Source of the DNA: Herpetosiphon gulosus
Lineage (GTDB): Bacteria; Chloroflexota; Chloroflexia; Chloroflexales; Herpetosiphonaceae
Assembly: GCF_039545135.1 (NCBI RefSeq)
Contig: NZ_BAABRU010000014.1
Coordinates: forward strand, 1 to 64,000
Direction of reading: 5' to 3'
DNA length: 64,000 nucleotides
Below are positions 58,267 to 64,000 of this stretch, in pieces. How positions within the stretch are numbered: the first letter of the stretch is position 1; each line of letters starts with the position of its first letter. Below the pieces are notes generated by a model, which had not been told where the DNA came from, searched no databases, and saw nothing but the letters and a program-made list of their open reading frames with translations. The position numbers and the translations under genes were made by a program.

Positions 58267-59604
58267 ATGTCGCTGGTCTTGGTTCAATCCAACGTCGCCC
58301 CTTCGCCTGCCGCCGCTGCTGGAGGCGATGGAATGTCGCCGCTGTTGCAGTTGGTACTGGCTTTGGCCGTTTTGATCGCCGCTGCCAAAATTGGTGGGCT
58401 TGTGAGCACCAAACTCAAACAACCTGCCGTTTTAGGTGAGCTTTTAGTGGGGATTTTGCTTGGCCCCAGTGTTTTGGATTTTCTCAACCTCAGCTTTTTC
58501 ACCAGCACCCACTTGCAGGATACGGTTTTTGAAATCGCCGAGATTGGGGTGATTTTCTTGATGTTTGTGGCTGGGCTAGAGGTTAAACTGCCCGATCTGC
58601 TGGCGGCGGGCAAGGTCTCGACGATCGCTGGGGTATTGGGGGTTATCATCCCATTGCTTGGTGGTTTTGCCCTCGCTTGGTTCTGGCCCAATAACTATTC
58701 ATTCACCAAAAGCCTGTTCATCGGCATTTTGCTGACCGCTACTAGCGTTTCGATTTCGGCTCAAACCTTGCTCGAATTGGGCAAATTGCGTTCGCGGGTT
58801 GGGCTATCGTTATTGGGCGCGGCGATTGTCGATGATGTGTTGGTGATCGTGTTACTTTCGACCTTTGTGGCCTTAACGGCGAGCAGCGGCGGCGGCATTA
58901 TGACCGTGCTGAGCATTGTCGGCGTGATGCTGCTGTACTTTGTGGTGATGAGCATTTTTGGGCTACGCGCTTTGCCATGGATTATTCGCAAAGCCGCCAA
59001 ATTACCAATTAGCCAACCCCTAGTGAGCACTGCGCTGGTATTGGTGTTGTTTGCCTCGTGGAGCGCCGAAGCCTTGGGTGGCGTGGCTGCGATTACTGGG
59101 GCGTTTTTGATGGGTGTATTTCTGGGCCGCACGCCCTATCACAACCGGATTGAAGATGGCGTGCAAACCTTGACCTATGCCTTTTTCGTGCCAATCTTCT
59201 TTGCGAGCATCGGCTTGCATGCCAATATTTTCTCATTACCGGGTGATTTGGTGGCCTTCGCCGCAGTGCTGTGTGTGATTGCAGTTGCGACAAAAGTTAT
59301 TGGTTGTGGAATTGGCGCAAAAATTGGCGGCATGAATAATAAAGAATCGTTGCAAGTTGGTTTGGGCATGATTTCGCGGGGCGAAGTTGGCTTGATTGTA
59401 GCTAGTGTTGGGATTCGCCAAGGCATTATCGGCGAAGATGTCTTTGCCATGACCGTGCTGATGGTGCTTGTAACCACCTTGGTCACTCCTTTATTATTAC
59501 GCTGGTCGTTTGGCAACGAACAAACGCCCAAAGATCAAGAAACCCCCAAATCGGATAAACCAACGCTCAAACCTGCCCATGCTGGCGAAGAAGCAGGCCA
59601 TTAA
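58267..59604 (+). CDS. CPA2-type cation/proton antiporter (KefB/NapA-like)
   Basis: A 445-residue membrane antiporter with about 12-13 spans. Typical blocks are KLKQPAVLGELLVGILLGPS, GVIFLMFVAGLEVKLPDLL, LTATSVSISAQTLLELGKL (with S/T in the ion-site loop), GAAIVDDVLVIVLLSTFVAL (Asp pair of the transport site) and GMISRGEVGLIVASVGI. It has no cytoplasmic TrkA-N domain; instead a PII-like protein follows 23 nt downstream. It exchanges K+ or Na+ for protons. Expression is probably controlled through the leader terminator. AGGAGGAG precedes the ATG. Confidence 0.92.
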   Translation: MSLVLVQSNVAPSPAAAAGGDGMSPLLQLVLALAVLIAAAKIGGLVSTKLKQPAVLGELLVGILLGPSVLDFLNLSFFTSTHLQDTVFEIAEIGVIFLMFVAGLEVKLPDLLAAGKVSTIAGVLGVIIPLLGGFALAWFWPNNYSFTKSLFIGILLTATSVSISAQTLLELGKLRSRVGLSLLGAAIVDDVLVIVLLSTFVALTASSGGGIMTVLSIVGVMLLYFVVMSIFGLRALPWIIRKAAKLPISQPLVSTALVLVLFASWSAEALGGVAAITGAFLMGVFLGRTPYHNRIEDGVQTLTYAFFVPIFFASIGLHANIFSLPGDLVAFAAVLCVIAVATKVIGCGIGAKIGGMNNKESLQVGLGMISRGEVGLIVASVGIRQGIIGEDVFAMTVLMVLVTTLVTPLLLRWSFGNEQTPKDQETPKSDKPTLKPAHAGEEAGH

Positions 59605-59627
59605 TTGGCATTACAAAGGAGTAAATG

Positions 59628-59993
59628 ATGAATCAACCACAAGTCGAATCGTTAATGTTTATTTTGAATGATGTTGATCTATTAAATGAAGTGCTGCGTG
59701 TATGGGAAGAACATGGCGTGCGCGGCGTGACGGTGTTGCGCAGCACAGGCCTTGGGCGCATTGGTAATGCGCTGTATCGTGATGATGCGCCCTTATTTCC
59801 CTCGCTGCGCGAATTACTTGAAGATGATGAGATGCATCACTTTACCCTATTGACTGTGGTGCAGAGTAGCCAAGTTGAGCAATTGGTCGCAGTGACCGAG
59901 CAAATTACTGGCTCGCTCAACAATCCCAATACTGGCTTGATCTTTACCATGCCAATTAATCGGGTTTTTGGTGGCACACGCAATTTCGAGTAA
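59628..59993 (+). CDS. PII-like regulatory protein, partner of the antiporter
   Basis: A 121-residue protein with a ferredoxin-like PII-type fold: VESLMFILNDVDLLNEVLRV, WEEHGVRGVTVLRSTGLGRI, and FTLLTVVQSSQVEQLVAVTE. PII-like proteins next to membrane transporters often bind nucleotides and gate the partner, so control of the antiporter is likely. ATG 59628 (AAGGAG 6 nt before) is preferred to the adjacent ATG 59625. Residues for binding ATP or c-di-AMP could not be checked. Confidence 0.75.
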   Translation: MNQPQVESLMFILNDVDLLNEVLRVWEEHGVRGVTVLRSTGLGRIGNALYRDDAPLFPSLRELLEDDEMHHFTLLTVVQSSQVEQLVAVTEQITGSLNNPNTGLIFTMPINRVFGGTRNFE

Positions 59994-60003
59994 GGGCTAG
60001 TTA

Positions 60004-60118
60004 GGGGCCAGGATTCAGGGGCTAGGGGTCAGGAAGTTGGCTTATTTTATTCATAAGCTCGTCTACAACGTGGCGATTGAAACCCAAGCCTAATCCCTGA
60101 CCCCTGAATCCTAACCCC
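60004..60118. repeat. R2 inverted repeat between convergent genes
   Basis: GGGGCCAGGATTCAGGGG (60004-60021) opposes CCCCTGAATCCTAACCCC (60101-60118), with 79 nt between. It occupies the whole gap between the PII-like and SWIM genes and may act as a bidirectional terminator. Confidence 0.6.
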
Positions 60119-60121
60119 TTG

Positions 60122-60550
60122 TTAAAATCCCAACCGCTCGATATGCTGTTCGACCAAGGTCGTAATTTCGGGGTGTTGCTCGGCTACATCAAGCAACAAA
60201 CTGCGAATTTGCGTATCATCTAATTCATCGAGGGTCGCCCGAATTGGCGGGCGCTGAACAACTTGCTCGGGACAATACAGCAGAAACAGCAGCACCGCAA
60301 CGCTATGTTTGCAGATTGGGCTATAATCATAGGGGCAAGTGCATTGAGTTGAAATCTGCTCGGCATTTTTGGCTTGTACCGTAACATCATACAAGTAATC
60401 TTCGCTACCACACACCACAGCATGAATCAGATTGCCGCGTTGCAGCACTGATTCAACCATGCCACTTTCGAAATATTCTAAGCCGCGTTCAAAGCTGCGT
60501 TCGCCAGCCATCGCCTGAATTTGCGCATCAGAAATCACTGGAAAATCCAT
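60122..60550 (-). CDS. SWIM zinc-finger protein
   Basis: A 142-residue protein with a SWIM zinc finger (CTCPYDYSPICKH: CxC...CxH) after an N-terminal region (RSFERGLEYFESGMVESVLQ) found in SWIM proteins that accompany helicases or stand alone. SWIM domains bind DNA or protein. ATG 60550 follows GAGG; it starts 7 nt after the gluconokinase stop and shares its transcript. Confidence 0.88.
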   Translation of the reverse strand: MDFPVISDAQIQAMAGERSFERGLEYFESGMVESVLQRGNLIHAVVCGSEDYLYDVTVQAKNAEQISTQCTCPYDYSPICKHSVAVLLFLLYCPEQVVQRPPIRATLDELDDTQIRSLLLDVAEQHPEITTLVEQHIERLGF

Positions 60551-60557
60551 AACCACC

Positions 60558-61058
60558 TCAGCTGGTAGAAGTTGTTAAATCGAGCATCCATCTTTGAATA
60601 CTCTCAACCAGCGTTTTAGGTTCAGCATCGACCGTTAAGGTTAGGGCATTGCTGGGCCTTTCCAAGGTTGCCAATTGGCTAGCTAACAGGCTAGTTGGCA
60701 TAAAATGATTGCTGCGTTGTTGCAAACGCGCCTGAATTAATGCGGGATCACCGACCAAATGCACAAAATGTACCTGTTGATCAACCGCTAAATAATCACG
60801 ATATTCAGCGCGTAAAGCTGAGCATGCCAGCACCAAACTGTGGTTTTGCGCCAAGGCTAAGCTGATTTGTTCGCGCACTAAGGCTAGCCAAGGCCAGCGA
60901 TCGGCATCGGTTAATGGCTGGCCGTTCGCCATTTTTTGGCGATTTGAATCGGGATGTAAATCGTCAGCATCGATAAATTGCCAGCCTTGGGTTGTTGCTA
61001 ACAATTGACCAACGGTAGTTTTGCCCACCCCGCTCACGCCCATAACGACAATAACCAT
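60558..61058 (-). CDS. gntK: Gluconokinase
   Basis: A 166-residue gluconokinase of the thermoresistant GntK type, converting gluconate to 6-phosphogluconate with ATP. The P-loop is VMGVSGVGKTTVGQLLA, and FIDADDLHP, NRQKMANGQPLTDADRWPWL and LVLACSALRAEYRDYL are diagnostic, as are the later VHLVGDPALI and NHFMPTSLLASQLATLE. ATG 61058 has GGAG upstream. No gluconate transporter or GntR regulator lies nearby. Confidence 0.93.
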   Translation of the reverse strand: MVIVVMGVSGVGKTTVGQLLATTQGWQFIDADDLHPDSNRQKMANGQPLTDADRWPWLALVREQISLALAQNHSLVLACSALRAEYRDYLAVDQQVHFVHLVGDPALIQARLQQRSNHFMPTSLLASQLATLERPSNALTLTVDAEPKTLVESIQRWMLDLTTSTS

Positions 61059-61076
61059 CACAACTCCGTTTAAATC

Positions 61077-61109
61077 AAAAAGAGGAAGTTGGTGTTTGCC
61101 AACTCCCTC
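61077..61109 (-). terminator. Rho-independent terminator of the ECF sigma operon
   Basis: An 11-bp stem with one G-U pair (61082-61092 with 61099-61109) is followed on the minus strand by TTTTT. It is 21 nt past the stop of the membrane protein gene. Confidence 0.88.
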
Positions 61110-61130
61110 GAATGCGAATCTGTGAGAGCT

Positions 61131-62060
61131 TTAGAACTGGAGGCTATGGCGTTGAACCACAGTGGCACGGAGCAGGAACATCCCGCCAATGCCAACCCCA
61201 GCACTAAGATAAAACCAGATGAAGGCGGCTGGTAAACTGATTGCGGCCAACCCAACTGAGGGCAAGACTACGACCAAGCTACCAACTAAGACGGCGGCTG
61301 GCCCTTGCAAGTTGAAGCGTTGACCAATCACCATGGCAATTGCGGCCAAGCCAATCAAGTATGGCACTTGGGCAATCAGCAAGAGCACTGGCAAAACCGC
61401 TAAGCCAATCAGCGAGAAGATCAAGAGCAGCGCGACAATCCCAACGACCGCTACTGAGAGCACCGACCACATCAAACCCAAACCCAAGGCGCGTTGGCTG
61501 GCTAAGCGAATAATTTGAGCACCGCTAGCAACCGAACGTGGCCAAATCAAGCTGAGTAAGGTTGCAATAATCGTGGCCAAAATTGCCAAGACTACGGCTA
61601 GAATCACGCGGGTTGTGGTGGTTAGGGTTTGATTGCCTTCAACTGGCAAGAGGGCAGTTGCTCCGCTATCGCTGACATTACCATTGAAAATTGCCCCAGC
61701 TTGGGCCACATCAGCGCCTTGTTGCAACTGAACTTCGCCGGTGGCTGCCATCACATTGCCTTGAGCAACTGAATCGGCTTCGAAGGTCACATTACCAAAC
61801 AAACTGACCACATCGCCTTCGACTGAGCCACGGACAATAATCGAGCCAGTGACTGAAGTGACATCGCCTTCAACTACCCCATCGATCACGATAGGCTGGC
61901 TGATGGTCGCAACGTCACTACTTTCGGTTGAGCCGGCCCGAACCACCAAGGCATCGCCATCGGTTCGCAGAGCTTGAGCAAAGACAAAAGAAGGTGAGGC
62001 GATAATAATTAAGGCTAGAATAACCCAGCCAAATAATAAGGCTCGTGGATTGCGGTTCAT
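61131..62060 (-). CDS. Bactofilin-like exported/membrane protein
   Basis: A 309-residue protein. A signal peptide (about 1-29, ending FVFAQA) leads to a beta-solenoid-like region (about 45-135) of short Val/Gly/Asp repeats: IVIDGVVEGDVTSVTGSIIV, RGSVEGDVVSLFGNVTF and VAQGNVMAATGEVQLQQGAD. This resembles bactofilin-type polymer repeats. About four membrane spans follow. It overlaps the anti-sigma gene by 4 nt, so it is probably a target or partner of the sigma system in envelope stress; this is inference. Confidence 0.8.
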   Translation of the reverse strand: MNRNPRALLFGWVILALIIIASPSFVFAQALRTDGDALVVRAGSTESSDVATISQPIVIDGVVEGDVTSVTGSIIVRGSVEGDVVSLFGNVTFEADSVAQGNVMAATGEVQLQQGADVAQAGAIFNGNVSDSGATALLPVEGNQTLTTTTRVILAVVLAILATIIATLLSLIWPRSVASGAQIIRLASQRALGLGLMWSVLSVAVVGIVALLLIFSLIGLAVLPVLLLIAQVPYLIGLAAIAMVIGQRFNLQGPAAVLVGSLVVVLPSVGLAAISLPAAFIWFYLSAGVGIGGMFLLRATVVQRHSLQF

Positions 62061-62593
62061 CGTTCTACCTCCACAAGCAGCGCCGGTGAAGGGGTCAACA
62101 AACGTCGCCAGATCATCAGTGCTGCACCTGCAAGCACAAGAACACCAAGCAGCAAGGGAATGCCAATCAAGCCAAGCGTGGCCGCCATAGGCTTACCAGC
62201 CAGAGTCAAGGCCAAAACCCCGCGTCCAGCGGTCGAATCGACTCCGCCAAAGGTTGTGGCAGGCACAGAGCTATCAAACAAGACCCCATAACCGCCCCAC
62301 AGGACGATTAATGTGACGAAGCCCAGAACCACACCCCACAGCACACGTTGACGTAAGGCACGGCTACGGGCTTGAGTTGCGGCAAGCGCAGGAGTCGCAG
62401 GTAATTTTGCCATTAGGCTAGCGGCAAAATTTGGTGGTGGAATCGCCGATTTGGGGGCGGCTAAGGCGGCGGGCAATTGCCCAAGTTCATCGAGGCACAT
62501 TGGGCACTCCTGTACATGGCGAGAAATGGTTTGTTGATCGTCAGGGTCATCTGGTTGCTGAGCGCGTAGCTCGCGAATTGAACGGCATGTCAT
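62057..62593 (-). CDS. Anti-sigma factor with zinc-binding ZAS domain
   Basis: A 178-residue membrane anti-sigma factor. The N-terminal ZAS motif is ISRHVQECPMCLDELGQLP (HxxxCxxC), with an earlier Cys in MTCRSI. Two membrane spans follow (VLWGVVLGFVTLIVLWGGYG and ATLGLIGIPLLLGVLVLAGA). It overlaps both the ECF sigma gene before it and the bactofilin-like gene after it by 4 nt. It presumably holds the sigma factor until an envelope or redox signal frees it. Confidence 0.88.
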   Translation of the reverse strand: MTCRSIRELRAQQPDDPDDQQTISRHVQECPMCLDELGQLPAALAAPKSAIPPPNFAASLMAKLPATPALAATQARSRALRQRVLWGVVLGFVTLIVLWGGYGVLFDSSVPATTFGGVDSTAGRGVLALTLAGKPMAATLGLIGIPLLLGVLVLAGAALMIWRRLLTPSPALLVEVER

Positions 62594-63147
62594 AGCTCTG
62601 CTCCTTGTTTATCCAACGCGGCAGCCACCATGTTGCGAGCACGATGCAGCCGAGTTTTAACCGCACTTTCTGATAGCCCCGTAATATTTTCGATCTCTTG
62701 ATAGGAGAGATCATTCCAGTAGCGTAGCACCGCCACCAGCCGATAATGATCGGGCAGAGTAGCTAAGGCACGTTGGACGGCATCGCGCAACTCACTACGC
62801 AATGCTGAACGTTCGGGACCATCATCGGTACTTGGTAGGGCAAATGCCAAATCATCAAGTGGCACTATCGGTCGCCGTCGGCGTAAGCGGTCAATGCAGT
62901 AGTTCGATGCGACTGAAAAGAGCCATGTAGAAAACTTGCGGCTTTGATCGAACGTTTCAAGCTTGGTATAGGCCCGGATGAAAATTTCTTGAGCGGCATC
63001 TTCGGCCTCGTGGCCATCGTGCAACATCCGGTAGGCCAAGTTGAAAATTGGCCCTTGATACAGCTCGACAATCCGTTGAAATGCAATTTGGTCGCCACGA
63101 ATTGTCGCCCGCACCAGCGTCAATTCTTCACTATTGATCTCTGTCAC
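62590..63147 (-). CDS. ECF-family RNA polymerase sigma factor
   Basis: A 185-residue ECF sigma factor. Region 2 (YRMLHDGHEAEDAAQEIFIR, KFSTWLFSVASNYCIDRLRR) binds core and the -10; region 4 (SYQEIENITGLSESAVKTRL, HRARN) binds the -35. The start is GTG 63147 with CGAGG 9 nt upstream. It overlaps the anti-sigma gene. A TGAAAC-N17-CGTA site lies about 30 nt upstream, suggesting it reads its own promoter. Confidence 0.93.
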   Translation of the reverse strand: MTEINSEELTLVRATIRGDQIAFQRIVELYQGPIFNLAYRMLHDGHEAEDAAQEIFIRAYTKLETFDQSRKFSTWLFSVASNYCIDRLRRRRPIVPLDDLAFALPSTDDGPERSALRSELRDAVQRALATLPDHYRLVAVLRYWNDLSYQEIENITGLSESAVKTRLHRARNMVAAALDKQGAEL

Positions 63148-63176
63148 GCGGTTCTACCTCGCACCACTATACTCGG

Positions 63177-63203
63177 TACGCGCTGAGCAAGGGTAATGTT
63201 TCA
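63177..63203 (-). promoter_or_regulatory. ECF-type (sigma-W-like) promoter of the sigma operon
   Basis: On the minus strand TGAAAC (63203-63198) and CGTA (63180-63177) are separated by 17 nt. This matches the known sigma-W pattern TGAAAC-N16-CGTA apart from one base of spacing. The start codon is 29 nt downstream. Confidence 0.6.
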
Positions 63204-63370
63204 TAGTCAAGAGGGGATTGTTATTTCCCATCGGTGTGATACAAGCTATGGTACCTAAGGATGGCTTAAATGGCAAAATTGGCTTCTACTACTAGAAGTT
63301 TGATGATTTTTTCGGCAATCAATCATGTGAATCCAATAGCCCACTAATAGTATTCTGCTAGAACCTCGCG

Positions 63371-63376
63371 TATAAT
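63371..63376 (+). promoter_or_regulatory. TATAAT -10 element of the CpXC gene
   Basis: A perfect TATAAT 42 nt before the start codon; no convincing -35 was found. Confidence 0.45.
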
Positions 63377-63418
63377 GCACAGTGGCTTTTAATCGTGTTC
63401 GTTGAAAGGAATGACTCA

Positions 63419-64000
63419 ATGACCAATCCACCACAAGGGCTGGAAGAAACCACCCAAGGTGGCCCGCAACGGCCTGTTGTGCCGCCACAGCGGGTTCAAA
63501 TTCGCTGTCAAAATTGCCAAACGCCGTTTGTGGTGGCACTTTGGACATACGTCGATGTTGGGGTGCAGCCTGAATTAAAAGGTGCAATGCTTTCAGGTCA
63601 ATTAAATGTCGCAGTCTGCCCTAGTTGTGGCGCTGGCGGCATGCTGGCATCACCATTGATCTACCATGATCCTGAAAAGAAGTTTTTCTGGACGCTCTTT
63701 CCCCAAGAATTGAATTTGCCAACCGAGGAGCAAGAACGCTTCGTTGGCGAGGCTTCGAAAGTGGCCATGCAATTGTTGCCACCAGATGCCCCACGCGGCT
63801 ATTTACTGACTCCACGCCGTTTTATCACCATGCAAACCATGCTCGAAACTTTGTTGGAAAGCGAAGGGATTACCAAAGAGGTGATGCAAGCCCAACGCCA
63901 ACGGGTCGAGTTGCTAAGCCAATTGGCCGAAGCACTCGAAGCTGATCGGGCTGAGAATTTGCTCGATTCAGATCAAGGCAAATTGGCCCAAGTGGTGGCT
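63419..64000 (+). CDS. CpXC-domain protein (partial, runs off the window)
   Basis: The first 194 codons of a gene that continues beyond the window. After a Gln/Pro-rich start, it has two Cys pairs, RCQNCQTPFVVALW and VCPSCGAGGML, as in the CpXC domain of unknown function, with PLIYHDPEKKFFWTLFP next. The rest is helical (QTMLETLLESEGITKEVMQA, QRQRVELLSQLAEALEADRA). AAAGGA is 8 nt before ATG 63419; an ATG at 63411 is out of frame and stops at once. The Cys pairs probably bind zinc. Confidence 0.82.
   Translation, partial: MTNPPQGLEETTQGGPQRPVVPPQRVQIRCQNCQTPFVVALWTYVDVGVQPELKGAMLSGQLNVAVCPSCGAGGMLASPLIYHDPEKKFFWTLFPQELNLPTEEQERFVGEASKVAMQLLPPDAPRGYLLTPRRFITMQTMLETLLESEGITKEVMQAQRQRVELLSQLAEALEADRAENLLDSDQGKLAQVVA

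Noticed and set aside
1-64000. tRNA and rRNA genes
   Set aside because: No cloverleaf with a GTTCRA-type T-loop or rRNA segment was recognised by eye; a tRNA scan would be decisive.

Overview
The window looks like chromosome of a filamentous gliding Chloroflexota bacterium, most probably Herpetosiphon. This is inference from three things: the tuf-rpmG-secE-nusG-rplK-rplA block; Leu(TTG)- and Gln(CAA)-rich coding; and secreted plant-polysaccharide lyases, abundant sensor kinases, a Ser/Thr kinase and several families of short dispersed intergenic repeats. No tRNA, rRNA, CRISPR array, IS transposase or prophage was recognised.

Layout. 1-2.7 kb: end of tuf, then rpmG, secE, nusG, rplK and rplA, closed by a strong terminator; rplJ/rplL do not follow. 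2.7-7.2 kb: dimethylargininase-type amidinohydrolase, sigma-54 with an unusual four-cysteine insert, two small membrane proteins, a lipid kinase and a small acidic protein. 7.3-13.9 kb: flavoprotein with a divergent LysR regulator, a DUF6915-like pair and an arylsulfotransferase-like exported protein. 14-18.5 kb: two overlapping receiver-GAF histidine kinases. 18.8-27.4 kb: panC, an AT-rich spacer, and a pectin/glucoside degradation cluster (PL1 and PL11 lyases sharing a nearly identical CBM2 module, then a GH3 enzyme behind a LacI-type operator). 27.6-37 kb: TlpA-CcdA redox pair, YkgJ-type protein, acyl-CoA carboxylase beta subunit, two fusion proteins (RluA plus methyltransferase; GNAT plus methyltransferase) and a HAD-DinB-ATP-grasp operon. 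37.4-44 kb: a large Ser/Thr kinase with 72-bp coding repeats, an LRV-type repeat gene broken by two in-frame TAG codons, an acetyltransferase and a TRIC-type channel. 44.2-49.5 kb: solitary C5 DNA methyltransferase, lipoprotein, SbcD, DsbA-like and YgfZ. 49.5-58 kb: a long minus-strand run (SanA-like, hybrid kinase, ABC permease, DJ-1/PfpI, acylphosphatase, membrane STAS protein, mnmE, diheme cytochrome). 58.2-64 kb: CPA2 antiporter with a terminator in its leader and a PII-like partner, SWIM protein, gluconokinase, an ECF sigma/anti-sigma/membrane-protein operon with a sigma-W-like promoter, and a CpXC protein running off the end.

The observations most worth following are the LRV gene whose repeat pattern continues unbroken through two TAG codons; the roughly 173-bp MITE-like elements with terminal inverted repeats and apparent 6-bp target duplications; the lipid-kinase C-terminus encoded by an intergenic repeat; the candidate attenuator upstream of the antiporter; and the cysteine insert in sigma-54. 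Starts were chosen from visible ribosome-binding sites and family alignment from memory; no database search was possible.
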